Assembly: GCA_933228675.1 (NCBI GenBank)
Contig: OW121743.1
Span: 17,007,384 to 17,071,383 of the forward strand
Direction of reading: 5' to 3'
Length of the DNA: 64,000 nucleotides
Source of the DNA: Stomorhina lunata
Taxonomy: Eukaryota > Arthropoda > Insecta > Diptera > Rhiniidae
Positions within the stretch are counted from its first letter, which is position 1; each line of letters starts with the position of its first letter. The notes under the pieces were generated by a model. That model was not told where the DNA came from. It worked only from the letters and a program-made list of their open reading frames with translations, and did not search any database. The position numbers and the translations under genes are program-made. Shown one piece after another: positions 36,172 through 48,809 of this stretch.

Positions 36172-39155
36172 TATTCTATATAGAAAACTTGTCCTAACGC
36201 CAACTTTTCTATATAGAAAATTTGTCATATCGTCATTTTTTCTATATAGAAAATGTCCTATCGTCATTTTTTCTATATAGAAAAAATGTCCTATCGTCAT
36301 TTTTTCTATATAGAAAAAATGTCCTATCGTCATTTTTTCTATATAGAAAAAATCTCCTATCGTCATTTTTTCTATATAGAAAAAATGTCCTATCGTCATT
36401 TTTTCTATATAGAAAAAATGTCCTATCGTCATTTTTTCTATATAGAAAAAATGTCCTATCGTCATTTTTTCTATATAGAAAAAATGTCCTATCGTCATTT
36501 TTTCTATATAGAAAAAATGTCCTATCGTCATTTTTTCTATATAGAAAAAATGTCCTATCGTCATTTTTTCTATATAGAAAAAATGTCCTATCGTCATTTT
36601 TTCTATATAGAAAAAATGTCCTATCGTCATTTTTTCTATATAGAAAAAATGTCCTATCGTCATTTTTTCTATATAGAAAATATGTCCTATCGTCATTTTT
36701 TCTATATAGAAAAAATGTCCTATCGTCATTTTTTCTATATAGAAAAAATGTCCTATCGTCATTTTTTCTATATAGAAAAAATGTCCTATCGTCATTTTTT
36801 CTATATAGAAAAAATGTCCTATCGTCATTTTTTCTATATAGAAAAAATGTCCTATCGTCATTTTTTCTATATAGAAAAAATGTCCTATCGTCATTTTTTC
36901 TATATAGAAAAAATGTCCTATCGTCATTTTTTCTATATAGAAAAAATGTCCTATCGTCATTTTTTCTATATAGAAAAAATGTCCTATCGTCATTTTTTCT
37001 ATATAGAAAAAATGTCCTATCGTCATTTTTTCTATATAGAAAAAATGTCCTATCGTCATTTTTTCTATATAGAAAAAATGTCCTATCGTCATTTTTTCTA
37101 TATAGAAAAAATGTCCTATCGTCATTTTTTCTATATAGAAAAAATGTCCTATCGTCATTTTTTCTATATAGAAAAAATGTCCTATCGTCATTTTTTCTAT
37201 ATAGAAAAAATGTCCTATCGCCATTTTTTCTATATAGAAAAAATGTCCTATCGTCATTTTTTCTACATAGAAAAAAATGTCCTATCGTCATTTTTTCTAT
37301 ATAGAAAAAATGTCCTATCGTCATTTTTTCTATATAGAAAAAAAGTCCTATCGTCATTTTTTCTATATAGAAAAAATGTCCTATCGTCATTTTTTCTATA
37401 TAGAAAAAATGTCCATCGTCATTTTTTCTATATAGAAAAAATGTCCTATCGTCATTTTTTCTATATAGAAAAAATGTCCTATCCTCATTTTTTCTATATA
37501 GAAAAAATGTCCTATCGTCATTTTTTCTATATAGAAAAAATGTCCTATCGTCATTTTTTCTATATAGAAAAAATGTCCTATCGTCATTTTTTCTATATAG
37601 AAAAAATGTCCTATCGTCATTTTTTCTATATAGAAAAAATGTCCTATCGTCATTTTTTCTATATAGAAAAAATGTCCTATCGTCATTTTTTCTATATAGA
37701 AAAAATGTCCTATCGTCATTTTTTCTATATAGAAAAAATGTCCTATCGTCATTTTTTCTATATAGAAAAAATGTCCTATCGTCATTTTTTCTATATAGAA
37801 AAAATGTCCTATCGTCATTTTTTCTATATAGAAAAAATGTCCTATCGTCATTTTTTCTATATAGAAAAAATGTCCTATCGTCATTTTTTCTATATAGAAA
37901 AAATGTCCTATCGTCATTTTTTCTATATAGAAAAAATGTCCTATCGTCATTTTTTCTATATAGAAAAAATGTCCTATCGTCATTTTTTCTATATAGAAAA
38001 AATGTCCTATCGTCATTTTTTCTATATAGAAAAAATGTCCTATCGTCATTTTTTCTATATAGAAAAAATGTCCTATCGTCATTTTTTCTATATAGAAAAA
38101 ATGTCCTATCGTCATTTTTTCTATATAGAAAAAATGTCCTATCGTCATTTTTTCTATATAGAAAAAATGTCCTATCGTCATTTTTTCTATATAGAAAAAA
38201 TGTCCTATCGTCATTTTTTCTATATAGAAAAAATGTCCTATCGTCATTTTTTCTATATAGAAAAAATGTCCTATCGTCATTTTTTCTATATAGAAAAAAT
38301 GTCCTATCGTCATTTTTTCTATATAGAAAAAATGTCCTATCGTCATTTTTTCTATATAGAAAAAATGTCCTATCGTCATTTTTTCTATATAGAAAAAATG
38401 TCCTATCGTCATTTTTTCTATATAGAAAAAATGTCCTATCGTCATTTTTTCTATATAGAAAAAATGTCCTATCGTCATTTTTTCTATATAGAAAAAATGT
38501 CCTATCGTCATTTTTTCTATATAGAAAAAATGTCCTATCGTCATTTTTTCTATATAGAAAAAATGTCCTATCGTCATTTTTTCTATATAGAAAAAATGTC
38601 CTATCGTCATTTTTTCTATATAGAAAAAATGTCCTATCGTCATTTTTTCTATATAGAAAAAATGTCCTATCGTCATTTTTTCTATATAGAAAAAATGTCC
38701 TATCGTCATTTTTTCTATATAGAAAAAATGTCCTATCGTCATTTTTTCTATATAGAAAAAATGTCCTATCGTCATTTTTTCTATATAGAAAAAATGTCCT
38801 ATCGTCATTTTTTCTATATAGAAAAAATGTCCTATCGTCATTTTTTCTATATAGAAAAAATGTCCTATCGTCATTTTTTCTATATAGAAAAAATGTCCTA
38901 TCGTCATTTTTTCTATATAGAAAAAATGTCCTATCGTCATTTTTTCTATATAGAAAAAATGTCCTATCGTCATTTTTTCTATATAGAAAACTTGTCTTAT
39001 AGTCATTTTTTCTATATAGAAAACTTCTCCTTTTGTCATTTTTTCTATTTAGAAAACTTGTCCTATTTTCAACTTTTCTATACAGAAAACTTGTCTTATA
39101 GTAATTTTTTCTATATGGAAAACTTGTGCTATCGTCATTTTTTTTCTAGAGAAAA
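36172..39155 (-). repeat. Minisatellite array d, 33-bp period, inverted orientation, about 90 units
   Basis: Units read TTTTTCTATATAGAAAAA followed by ATGTCCTATCGTCAT, the reverse of the GACGATAGGACA family in arrays c, e, f and g. The palindrome is expanded by two bases (CTATATAG in place of CTATAG), giving a 33-bp period. Because 33 is a multiple of 3 and the unit lacks in-frame stops in several frames, very long repetitive ORFs run through it on both strands, the longest 989 codons at 36253-39222 with an 11-residue repeat. These are by-products of the repeat. The right edge (from about 38985) degenerates. Confidence 0.93.
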
Positions 39156-40378
39156 ATTTACAATCTGTGATTCCCCCGATTATACTTTTCTTTATTTCCC
39201 CGGTTTTCGTATAAGAATATAAATCTTGTAGTAACAAATTAATCTTGACAATACTTGAAGTGGTTTTTGTGGGGGACAATTTCGATTTAAAAAGATATTG
39301 TAAAAAAGCAAAAGGGAGAATATATTTGTAATTATTTTACAATACAAAAGAAATGATTAATGAATTTAAAAAAGATTTATGTATTAAAATTTTACTAATT
39401 AGTTTAAAGTAAAAAGAAATTTTAAAGAAATTTAGCATATTTTAAAATATTACGAATTTTTTCATTGTTTTGTAGGAAAATAGTTATTAAATTCTTTTTA
39501 AATGTAGATTTTTCTTTAAATAAAATGTATTTAACAGTGGAACTGTTAATTGAATAACAGTCATGTTTCTTTTACAGTCGTTTTAATTTAAAGCCCGAAA
39601 CTATGCTGTAGTTTTTAATTTAACTGAAAACTACGGTATTTGTGTATACAAAAAACATTTCCTGTATTTCGAAACAAATAAATACGTTATTATTTCGAGA
39701 AATATTTAAAATATTTTTATTTTTCTTTCACTTGAAAATATTGTTACTCCCCGTTTGGTTATTTACTAGTATTTACTAAACACTTATGTTGGTATTTTAA
39801 ATTTTGTTCTTACAAATACTTGCCAACATTCAGTTTTAAAAGAACATTTTAGTTTGTTTGCTCAACTATTTTTGTTTTAATAGACTGATGTTTATCTTAC
39901 TTAGTGTCACTACATATGTTCTCTAACATTTTCCCCCGTTAGAGTTGAAGTGTTTAAGTAATATTTCTCTAGTCGAGAAGGATTTTTCCTTTAGAGTTTA
40001 TTTGTGTGTCTTTGGTTTGCTTGCATTTTTCCCATTAGAGATTCAGTTTTGAAAATGACACTCTAATGGGGAGTTTAGTTCCTGAAAGTTTTTGGTGTTG
40101 AATTTGAAAATAGACAAATTCTGGTGGCATTGCTTTTAGATTTTAGGGAAAGAATGGTTTGTTTGCATCTGCCAATAATCAAGGGGGAGAAATCTTTTAA
40201 AGTCTTCATAACAATTTGTTTTAAATTGGTTTTTGTTTGAATCCTGAAAACGATAAACATAAATAAAAGGGTAACATAGAAATAAAATCATTTAAATCAA
40301 AATTAAATTCAATTCTGCTTGAGTAAACAACAATTTTGTGCTGATTATAATTCAAATTATCTCAAACTATCATTCATA
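39156..40378. other. AT-rich spacer between inverted arrays d and e
   Basis: About 1.2 kb of AT-rich sequence with no supported gene. CCCGTTAGAGTTGAAG (from 39936), CCATTAGAGATTCAG (from 40032) and CTCTAATGGGGAG (from 40062) form a loose set of direct and inverted words. It would be the loop if the flanking inverted arrays paired. Confidence 0.45.
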
Positions 40379-42205
40379 AAAGTAGACGATAGGACAAGTT
40401 TTCTATATAGGAAAAATAAAGATAGGATAAGTTTTCTATATAGAAAAAATAAAGATAGAACAAGTTTTCTATATAGAAAAAAAGACGATAGGACAAGTTT
40501 TCTATAAAGAAAAAAAAAAGATAGGGCAAGTTTTCTATATAGAAAAAATAAAGATAGCACAAGTTTTCTATAAAGAAAAAATAAAGATAGAACAAATTTT
40601 CTATACAGAAAAAATGACGATAGGACAAGTTTTCTACATAGAAAAATTGACGATAGGAGAAGTTTTCTACATAGAAAAAATGACGATAGGACAAGTTTTC
40701 TATGTAGAAAAAATGACGATAGGACAAGTTTTCTATAAAGAAAACATAAAGATAGGACAAGTTTTCTATATAAAACAAATAAAGATAAAACAAGTTTTCT
40801 ATATAGAAAAAAAGACGATAGGACAAGTTTTCTATAAAGAAAAAATAAAGATAGTACGAGTTTTCTATATAGAAAAAATAAAGATAGGACAAGTTTTCTA
40901 TATAGAAAAAATGACGATAGGAAAAGTTTTCTATATAGAAAAAATGACGATAGGACAAGTTTTCTATATAAAAAAAATGACGATAGGACAAGTTTTCTAT
41001 ATAGAAAAAATGACGATAGGACAAGTTTTCTATATAGAAAAAATGACGATAGGACAAGTTTTATATATAGAAAAAATGACGATAGGACAAGTTTTCTATA
41101 AAGAAAAAATGACGATAGAACAAGTTTTCTATATAGAAAAAATGACGATGGACAAGTTTTCTATATGGAAAAATGACGATAGGACAAGTTTTCTATAAAG
41201 AAAAAATGACGATAGAACAAGTTTTCTATATAGAAAAAATGACGATGGACAAGTTTTCTATATGGAAAAATGACGATAGGACAACTTTTCTATAAAGAAA
41301 AAATAAATATAGGACAAGTTTTCTATATAGAAAAAATGACGATAGGACAAGTTTTCTATATAGAAAAAATGACGATAGGACAAGTTTTCTATATAGAAAA
41401 AATGACGATAGGACAAGTTTTCTATATAGAAAAAATTACGATAGAACAAGTTTTCTATATAGAAAAAATGACGATAGGACAAGTTTTCTATATAGAAAAA
41501 ATGACGATGGACAAGTTTTCTATATGGAAAAATGACGATAGGACAACTTTTCTATAAAGAAAAAATAAAGATAGGACAAGTTTTCTATATAGAAAAAATG
41601 ACGATAGGACAAGTTTTCTATATAGAAAAAATGACGATAGGACAAGTTTTCTATATAGAAAAAATGACGATAGGACAAGTTTTCTATATAGAAAAAATGA
41701 CGATAGAACAAGTTTTCTATATAGAAAAAATGACGATAGGACAAGTTTTCTATATAGAAAAAATGACGATAGGACAAGTTTTCTATATAGAAAAAATGAC
41801 GATAGAACAAGTTTTCTATATAGAAAAAATGACGATAGGACAAGTTTTCTATATAGAAAAAATGACGATAGAACAAGTTTTCTATATAGAAAAAATGACG
41901 ATAGGACAAGTTTTCTATATAGAAAAAATGACGATAGGACAAGTTTTCTATATAGAAAAAATGACGATAGGACAAGTTTTCTATATAGAAAAAATGACGA
42001 TAGGACAAGTTTTCTATATAGAAAAAATGACGATAGAACAAGTTTTCTATATAGAAAAAATGACGATAGGACAAGTTTTCTATATAGAAAAAAGCTTTCT
42101 ATATAGAAAAAATGAAGATAGGACGACTTTTCTATATAGAACAAATTACGATAGGAAAAGTTTTCTATGTAGAAATTTTTTCTACATAGAAAAAATGACG
42201 ACAGG
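40379..42205 (+). repeat. Minisatellite array e, 33-bp period, about 55 units
   Basis: Units read ATGACGATAGGACAAG followed by TTTTCTATATAGAAAAA. Orientation is opposite to array d and the same as c, f and g. The left part (40380-40900) is mixed with AAAGATAG variants, the right part more uniform. The same 60-odd bases, including ATGACGATGGACAAG and ATATGGAAAAATGACG, recur near 41140, 41240 and 41500, showing duplication of multi-unit blocks. Confidence 0.92.
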
Positions 42206-42712
42206 CCAATTGTTCTATAGAAAAGTTGACGATATTCCAATTTTTCTATGGAAAAGTTGATGATAGGTCAATTTTTCTATAGAAAAGTTGACGATAGGCC
42301 AATTTTTCTATAGAAAAGTTGACGATAGGCCAATTTTTCTATAGAAAAGTTGACGATAGGCCAATTTTTTTTATAGAAAAGTTGACGATAGGCCAAATTT
42401 TCTATAGAAAAGTTCACGATAGGCCAATTTTTCTATAGAAAAGTTGACGATAGGCCAATTTTTCTATAGAAAAGTTGACGATAGGCCAATTTTTCTATAG
42501 AAAAGTTGACGATAGGCCAATTTTTCTATAGAAAAGTTGACGAAAGACCAATTTTTCTATAGAAAAGTTGACGATAGCCAAATTTTTCTATAGAAAAGTT
42601 GGCGATAGGCTAATTTGTTCATAGAAAAGTTGACGTTATGCTAATTTTTCTATAGAACAGTTGGCGATAGGCCTATTTTTCTATAGAAAAGTTGATTTTT
42701 CTATAGAAATGA
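42206..42712 (+). repeat. Minisatellite array f, 31-bp period, about 16 units
   Basis: Directly continues array e, but with the unexpanded TTTTTCTATAGAAAAG palindrome and GTTGACGATAGGCCAA. The change from 33 to 31 bp happens at about 42205-42230. It ends about 390 bp before the predicted start of transcription of UGT exon A. Confidence 0.92.
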
Positions 42713-43097
42713 ATATGTCTTTTCTATAAATGTGTCGATGTTTAAGTCTGTGTATTACTTTCGATGTTAGTCAATCTATTCAATATTTGTGTGTTTGTAT
42801 AGGCTTTGCCCTTATCTTATTCGATATATAAGTGAATGTCCATAACTTACTTTATATCTTTGTTTATGTTTAAGTCTTTGTGCTTATCTATCTGTTAGTC
42901 GTAATAACTTCTTGAAGGGGTGTTATTGAAAGATGATGACAATTTCGTTTTTATTTATTGCAGGTAGTAAAAGACTTACACACAAGAATTTATTAGTGAT
43001 ATTTTCTTTTGAAATACGTAAGATTCTCTTTAAAATTCTCTTAAAAAAAACCTACAATTTCTACAAATTAATAAACAAGTCAATTGTCCGGCCTGAT
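42713..43097 (+). promoter_or_regulatory. Upstream region of UGT exon A
   Basis: The only non-repetitive DNA between array f and the exon A promoter, so any proximal control elements for exon A should be here. Two GATA-type words (TTATCT) are at 42812-42817 and 42884-42889. No TATA box is seen at the expected distance. Assigning GATA control is inference, as such words are common in AT-rich DNA. Confidence 0.35.
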
Positions 43098-43132
43098 CAG
43101 TAGCTGATCGTGGCAGTTCGTGAACAGACGTG
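43097..43132 (+). promoter_or_regulatory. Initiator plus DPE core promoter of UGT exon A
   Basis: TCAGT with its A at 43099 matches the arthropod initiator. AGACGTG at 43126-43132, starting exactly at +28, matches the downstream promoter element, whose function depends on this spacing. There is no TATA box. The predicted 5' leader is 114 nt. Exon B has the same arrangement. Confidence 0.7.
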
Positions 43133-43212
43133 TTTTTAAAGCGAGATTTGAATCGAATAAAATAAAAAAGAAGAAAATATTTCAGCCAATAAATTAAAAT
43201 CAGTGCTAAATC

Positions 43213-43877
43213 ATGAAACTGAGTTACGCTTATTTAATACTAGGCTTGGCCTTTTGCTTTTCAATACCAATCCAGTCTTCACGTATTTTAGGCGTCTTTC
43301 CCTCGCCCTCCAAGTCACACGTCCTAATACACTGTGCTATCGCTGATGCCTTGGCTGAGGCTGGTCATGATGTGACTGTTATAACGACAGTGCCAAATAT
43401 GTATAAAAAATCTAAATATAAATTCATACAAGTCGAAGGACCCATGTTTGATAGTAATTTCGCTCAAAATATGTTAAATAAACCCGCTTCGATTTACCGG
43501 AAATTTAATGGTATTATCTCCCATGTCATTGATATGGGCAATGTCACCTTAAATCAGCCGAAAATTACGGATTTCCTTAAAACACATAAGGCGGGAGATT
43601 TCGATGCCGTGATCTTGGGTTATTTCTTCAATGACTTTATGATGGGAATTGCAGCTCATTTTGAGTGCCCTATAATTTTATCGTTTATGGTCCAGCCAAT
43701 ATTTCCAATTAACAAAATTATTGCTAATCCCTTGGAGTTATCCTATGTACCGAGTTTGTATAGTGGCTACAAGCAGCCGATGGATTTTGCCAGCAGAGTT
43801 AAGAATTTTTTGGCTACTGGCTTTGAGCATCTGTTTTTGGCACCGATAATGCAAAAGAAACTGGAGAAGATGTATGA
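43213..43877 (+). CDS. UGT first exon A: signal peptide and acceptor-binding half of UDP-glycosyltransferase
   Basis: Encodes residues 1-221 plus two bases of codon 222. Residues 1-22 form a hydrophobic signal peptide, followed by SRILGVFPSPSKSHVLIH, with His36 at the position of the UGT catalytic base, then LAEAGHDVTV, HKAGDFDAVILGY, CPIILSF and GYKQPMDF, all typical of fly UGT N-terminal domains. The ATG follows AAATC and starts the signal peptide. The exon ends at a GTAAGT donor (from 43878); reading on gives an immediate stop, so it must be spliced. The phase fits the shared exon at 59948, giving 523 residues after removal of a 16.07-kb intron. It is 73 percent identical to exon B over 222 aligned positions by hand count. 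UGTs conjugate sugars to small lipophilic compounds in the ER; the substrate cannot be told from sequence. Confidence 0.9.
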
Positions 43878-43949
43878 GTAAGTAGATCAAATAAAATAGA
43901 TAAGACTTAGTCTTTACAAAGGTAAAGTCCATGAAATAGACTATAAAAT

Positions 43950-46900
43950 AGTAGACGAAAGGACAAGTTTGATAGTATAAGTAAAGTTGACAATAGTATA
44001 AGTTGGCGATAGTACTGGTTTTCTATGGAAAAGTTGACGATAGTACTGGTTTTCTATAGAAAAGTTGACGAAAGGACAAGTTTTCTATAGAAAAGTTGAC
44101 GAAAGGACAAGTTTTCTATAGAAAAGTTGACGAAAAGACAAGTTTTCTATAGAAAAGTTGACGAAAGGACAAGTTTTCTATAGAAAAGTTGACGAAAGGA
44201 CAAGTTTTCTATAGAAAAGTTGACGAAAGGACAAGTTTTCTATAGAAAAGTTGACAAAAGGACAAGTTTTCTATAGAAAAGTTGACGAAAGGACAAGTTT
44301 TCTATAGAAAAGTTGACGAAAGGACAAGTTTTCTATAGAAAAGTTGACGAAAGGACAAGTTTTCTATAGAAAAGTTGACGAAAGGACAAGTTTTCTATAG
44401 AAAACTTGACGAAAGGACAAGTTTTCTATAGAAAAGTTGACGAAATGACAAGTTTTCTATAGAAAAGTTGACGAAAGGACAAGTTTTCTATAGAAAAGTT
44501 GACGAAATGACAAGTTACTATAGAAAAGTTGACGAAAGGACAAGTTTTCTATAGAAAAGTTGACGATAGTACTAGATTTCTATAGAAAAGTTGACGATAG
44601 TACTAGTTTTCTATAGAAAAGTTGACGATAGTACTAGTTTTCTATAGGAGAGTTGACGATAGTACTAGTTTCCTATAGAAAAGTTGACGATAGTACTAGT
44701 TTTCTATAGAAAAATTAAAGATAGTACTATTTTTTTATAGAAAAGTTGACGATAGTACTAGTTTTCTATAGAAAAGTTTAAGATAGTTCAATTTTTCTAT
44801 AGAAAAGTTGACACAAGGACAAGTTTTCTCTAGAAAAGTTGACGAAAGGACAAGTTTTCTATAGAAAAGTGGACGATAGTACAAGTTTTCTATAGAAAAG
44901 TGGACGATAGTACAAGTTTTCTATAGAAAAGTTGACGTTAGTACAAGTTTTCTATAAAAAAGTTGACGATAGTACAAGTCTTCTACAGAAAAGTTGACGA
45001 TAGTACAAGTTTTCTATAGAAAAGTTGACGATAGTACTAGTTTTCTATAGAAAAGTTGACGATAGTACTAGTTTTCTATAGAAAAATTGACGATAGTACT
45101 AGTTTTCTATAGAAAAGTTGACGATAGTACTAGTTTTCTAGTTGACGATAGTACAAGTTTTCTATAGAAAAGATGACGATAGTACTAGTTTTCTATAGAA
45201 AAGTTGACGATAGTACTAGTTTTCTATAGAAAAGTTGACGATAGTACTAGTTTTCTATAGAAAAGTTGACGATAGTACTTATTTTCTATAGAAAAGTTGA
45301 CGATAGTTCTAGTTTTCTATAGAAAAGTTGACGATAGTACAAGTTTTCTATAGAAAAGTTGACGATAGTACTAGTTTTCTATAGGAAAGTTGACGATAGT
45401 ACTAGTTTTCTATAGAAAAGTTTAAGATAGTTGACGATAGTACAAGTTTTCTATAGAAAAGTTGACGATAGTACAAGTTTTCTATTAAAAAGTTGACGAT
45501 AGTACTAGTTTTCTATTAAAAAGTTGACGATAGTACTAGTTTTCTATAGAAAAGTTGACGACAGTACTAGTTTTCTATAGAAAAGTTGAAGATAGCACTA
45601 GTTTTGTATAGAAAAGTTGAAGATAGTACTAGTTTTCTATAGAAAAGTTGACGATAGTACTAGTTTTCTATAGAAAAGTTGACAACAGTACTAGTTTTCT
45701 ATAGAAAAGTTGACGATAGTACTAGTTTTTTACAGAAAAGTTGACGATAGTACTAGTTTTTTACAGAAAAGTTGACGACAGTACTAGTTTTCTATAGAAA
45801 AGTTGAAGATAGCACTAGTTTTGTATAGAAAAGTTGAAGATAGTACTAGTTTTCTATAGAAAAGTTGACGATAGTACTAGTTTTCTATAGAAATGTTGAC
45901 GACAGTACTAGTTTTCTATAGAAAAGTTGACGATAGTACTAGTTTTTTACAGAAAAATTGACGATAGTACTAGTTTTCTATAGAAAAGTTGACGATGGTA
46001 CTAGTTTTCTAGTTGACGATAGTACAAGTTTTCTATAGAAAAGATGACGATAGTACTAGTTTTCCATAGAAAAGTTGACAATAGTACTAGTTTTCTATAG
46101 AAAAGTTGACGATAGTACTAGTTTTCTACAGAAAAGTTGACGACAGTACTAGTTTTCTATAGAAAAGTTGACGATAGTACTAGTTTTTTACAGAAAAGTT
46201 GACGATAGTACTAGTTTTTTACAGAAAAGTTGACGATAGTACTAGTTTTCTATAGAAAATTTGACGATAGTTTTGGCTTTCTATAGAAAAGTTGACGATA
46301 GTTTTGGTTTTCCATAGAAAAGTTGACGATAGTTTTGGTTTTTTATAGAAAAGTTGACGACAGTTTTGGTTTTCTATAGAAAAGTTGACGACAGTACTAG
46401 TTTTCTATAGAAAAGTTGACGATAGTACTAGTTTTCTATAGAAAAGTTGACGACAGTACTAGTTTTCTATAGAAAAGTTGACGACAGTACTCGTTTTCAA
46501 TAGAAAAGTTGACGACAGTACTAGTTTTCTATATAAAAGTTGACGACAGTACTAGTTTTCTATAGAAAGGTTGACGACAGTACTAGTTTTCTATAGAAAA
46601 GTTGACGACAGTACTAGTTTTCTATAGAAAAGTTGACGATAGTACTAGTTTTCTATAGAAAAGTTGACGATAGTACTTATTTTCTATAGAAAAGTTGACG
46701 ATAGTTCTAGTTTTCTATAGAAAAGTTGACGATAGTACAAGTTTTCTATAGAAAAGTTGACGATAGTACAAGTTTTCTATAGAAAAGTTGACGATAGTAC
46801 AAGTTTTCTATAGAAAAGTTGACGATAGTACAAGTTTTCTATAGAAAAGTTGACGATAGTACAAGTTTTCTATAGAAAAGTTGACGATAGTACAAGTTTT

Positions 46901-46985
46901 CTATAGAAAAGTTGACGACAGTACTAGTTTTCTTTAGAAAAGTTGACGTTAGTACTAGTTTTCTATAGAAAAGTTGATGTAGTAA
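43950..46985 (+). repeat. Minisatellite array g, 31-bp period, about 98 units, inside UGT intron
   Basis: Begins about 70 bp after the exon A donor. Units carry TTTTCTATAGAAAA then GTTGACG followed by a subtype tag: AAAGGACAAG at about 44060-44560 and ATAGTACTAG or ATAGTACAAG from there to 46985, with ATAGTTTTGG locally at about 46265-46375. Orientation is the same as c, e and f. Any transcript starting at exon A must contain all of it before splicing. Confidence 0.93.
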
Positions 46986-47640
46986 AGTTACATTTCTTTT
47001 TCGCACACCCGTTAAATTTTATTTTAAAAAATTGCCTTCTCATTTTTGCATTGATATGACTAAAGCTTGTAAGTACCGCATGTAAAATTACTTATTGTCC
47101 ACTTTAGTGGAGATAACGCTTGACGGAAGATAAGCGATTATTTGCAACAATTAAGTTCTCAAAATTTTATTGTAGGGGAACTGGTAGCTTTTATTAATAT
47201 ACATTTTGTTCTACTAATTGTTATTTATTTGTTATGAAATAATTTTTTTTAAATTCTTATCACGCGAGTATGGAAAGCCGGCAAGTGCAAATAAATTTAG
47301 AAACGCGCAATCAAGTTTTTAATTTGATTGACTTGTGCTTTAAACGTGCCTCTCCTCTGGGGGAGAAAAAGCTTAGGGTTGCGATATTGACCTTTAATAA
47401 AAGTTTAGTTTGTTTATTCAATTAATCAACTTAATAAACATTAACTAATTATTAAGAGAGAGAGGGAGAGTAATTGTTAAGAGTGCATTTGAATTTTAAG
47501 ATCATTTGTAAGAGAATTTAATTCTCTTAAAGTGTGATATTCTTACAATGAGTGAAAATAATTTTTGTAGACTTTTTGCAAATACGTTAAATTTAAAAAG
47601 TGTATATATTCGAAAAAGCTTTGTTCTTATTATAATCGTC
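46986..47640. other. Intronic spacer, nothing recognised
   Basis: AT-rich DNA with a GAGAGAGAGGGAGAG run at about 47455. No exon, in particular no UGT C-terminal exon, is seen. Confidence 0.45.
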
Positions 47641-48640
47641 AAATTTTGATTTTCTGTTAATCGGCCATGCTAAAGACCGTGTGGTGAACCTAGAAAGCAT
47701 CACCTATTGAAATCGGACAAAATCGGTTTACATTTTACCATAGCTCGCGTATAACCTTGGTTAGGCTAATCGCTTATTTGCTAATAAATAACAAACTATA
47801 ATAGCTATGATGATAACATTTTGTATATAGAAGTTTTATATAAGCACTAGCCAGCATATAAAATTTAATTGAAATCGGTTCACATTTAAACATAGCTTCC
47901 ATATAAAAAACTCACTGAAACAGCCAAAATTTCACCTAAAATACACTTAAATGCCAATAAATGATAAACTTTGGCCACTAAATTTAGCATAAGGAAGTCT
48001 TATGCCAACGCCAGCCAGTGTGCCAAACTTTTTTACAATCGGTCACCATTTGACCATAGCTCCCATATAAAAAACTTACGGAAACACACAAATACGAAAA
48101 GAAAAGGGGTTTATGTCCGTCTGTCCGTCAGACAAAAGCGCGATAGCTCCTTAACTACAAGAGCTAGAGGGACAAAATTTTACAAAATTATGTTCGATAT
48201 GTTATAGATGTTGTGTACTGAAAATAAGCGAAATCAGTTTACATTTAGTTAGAGGTCCTATATAACCCCGGCACGGGAATCGCATTAATGCTGACAAATT
48301 GAATACAATTGTAATACCTATGGCGACTAAATTTAGAATGGAGAAGTTTTATGCAACTATTGGTCAGTATATCAAATTTTATAGGAATTGGTCCATATTT
48401 GACTATAGCTTTCATATAAAAAACACTCCAGGAAACCACTAAAATGGCAAAAACTCCAGCTAAAAGCTATTAAATTATAAACCATGATAGCTATGAGCAC
48501 CAAATTTTGCATAAATAAGCTTTATGTAAATACCGGCCAGTATATAGAATTTTGTGACAATTGGTCAACATTGGCTGTAGTTCTTATATATATAACATCC
48601 CCTTTACATATCTACAATCAAAAAGATTTGGAGGTTCATT
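47641..48640. repeat. Dispersed non-coding repeat with diverged ~200-bp internal units
   Basis: Phrases such as AAATCGGTTTACATTT, GACCATAGCTCCCATATAAA and GCCAGTATATCAAATTTTA recur every 180-200 bp (about 47720, 47870, 48040, 48230, 48390, 48550). GTCCGTCTGTCCGTCAGAC lies at about 48116. It resembles the 2.5-3.3 kb repeat. No coding sequence. Confidence 0.55.
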
Positions 48641-48809
48641 CAATATATTAACATTGCACCATGGAAATGAGATAGCTACCAATCAATGTTAAGTCCAGAC
48701 TTTATATATGGTGGATGCATTAGAAGCTCCAAACAAAATATATGGACCTGTTGTATTACTATCAACATTTTTATTCTAACTACATATTAAGCGCAACGAA
48801 AAGTATTTA

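Noticed and set aside
36163..39279. Very long ORFs on both strands (up to 989 codons) with 11-residue repeats
   Set aside because: They exist because the minisatellite period is 33 bp, a multiple of three, with no stop in several frames. All frames show the same effect, and nothing but the repeat supports a protein.
40319..42260. Further repetitive ORFs on both strands in array e
   Set aside because: Same cause as in array d: a 33-bp period without stops.
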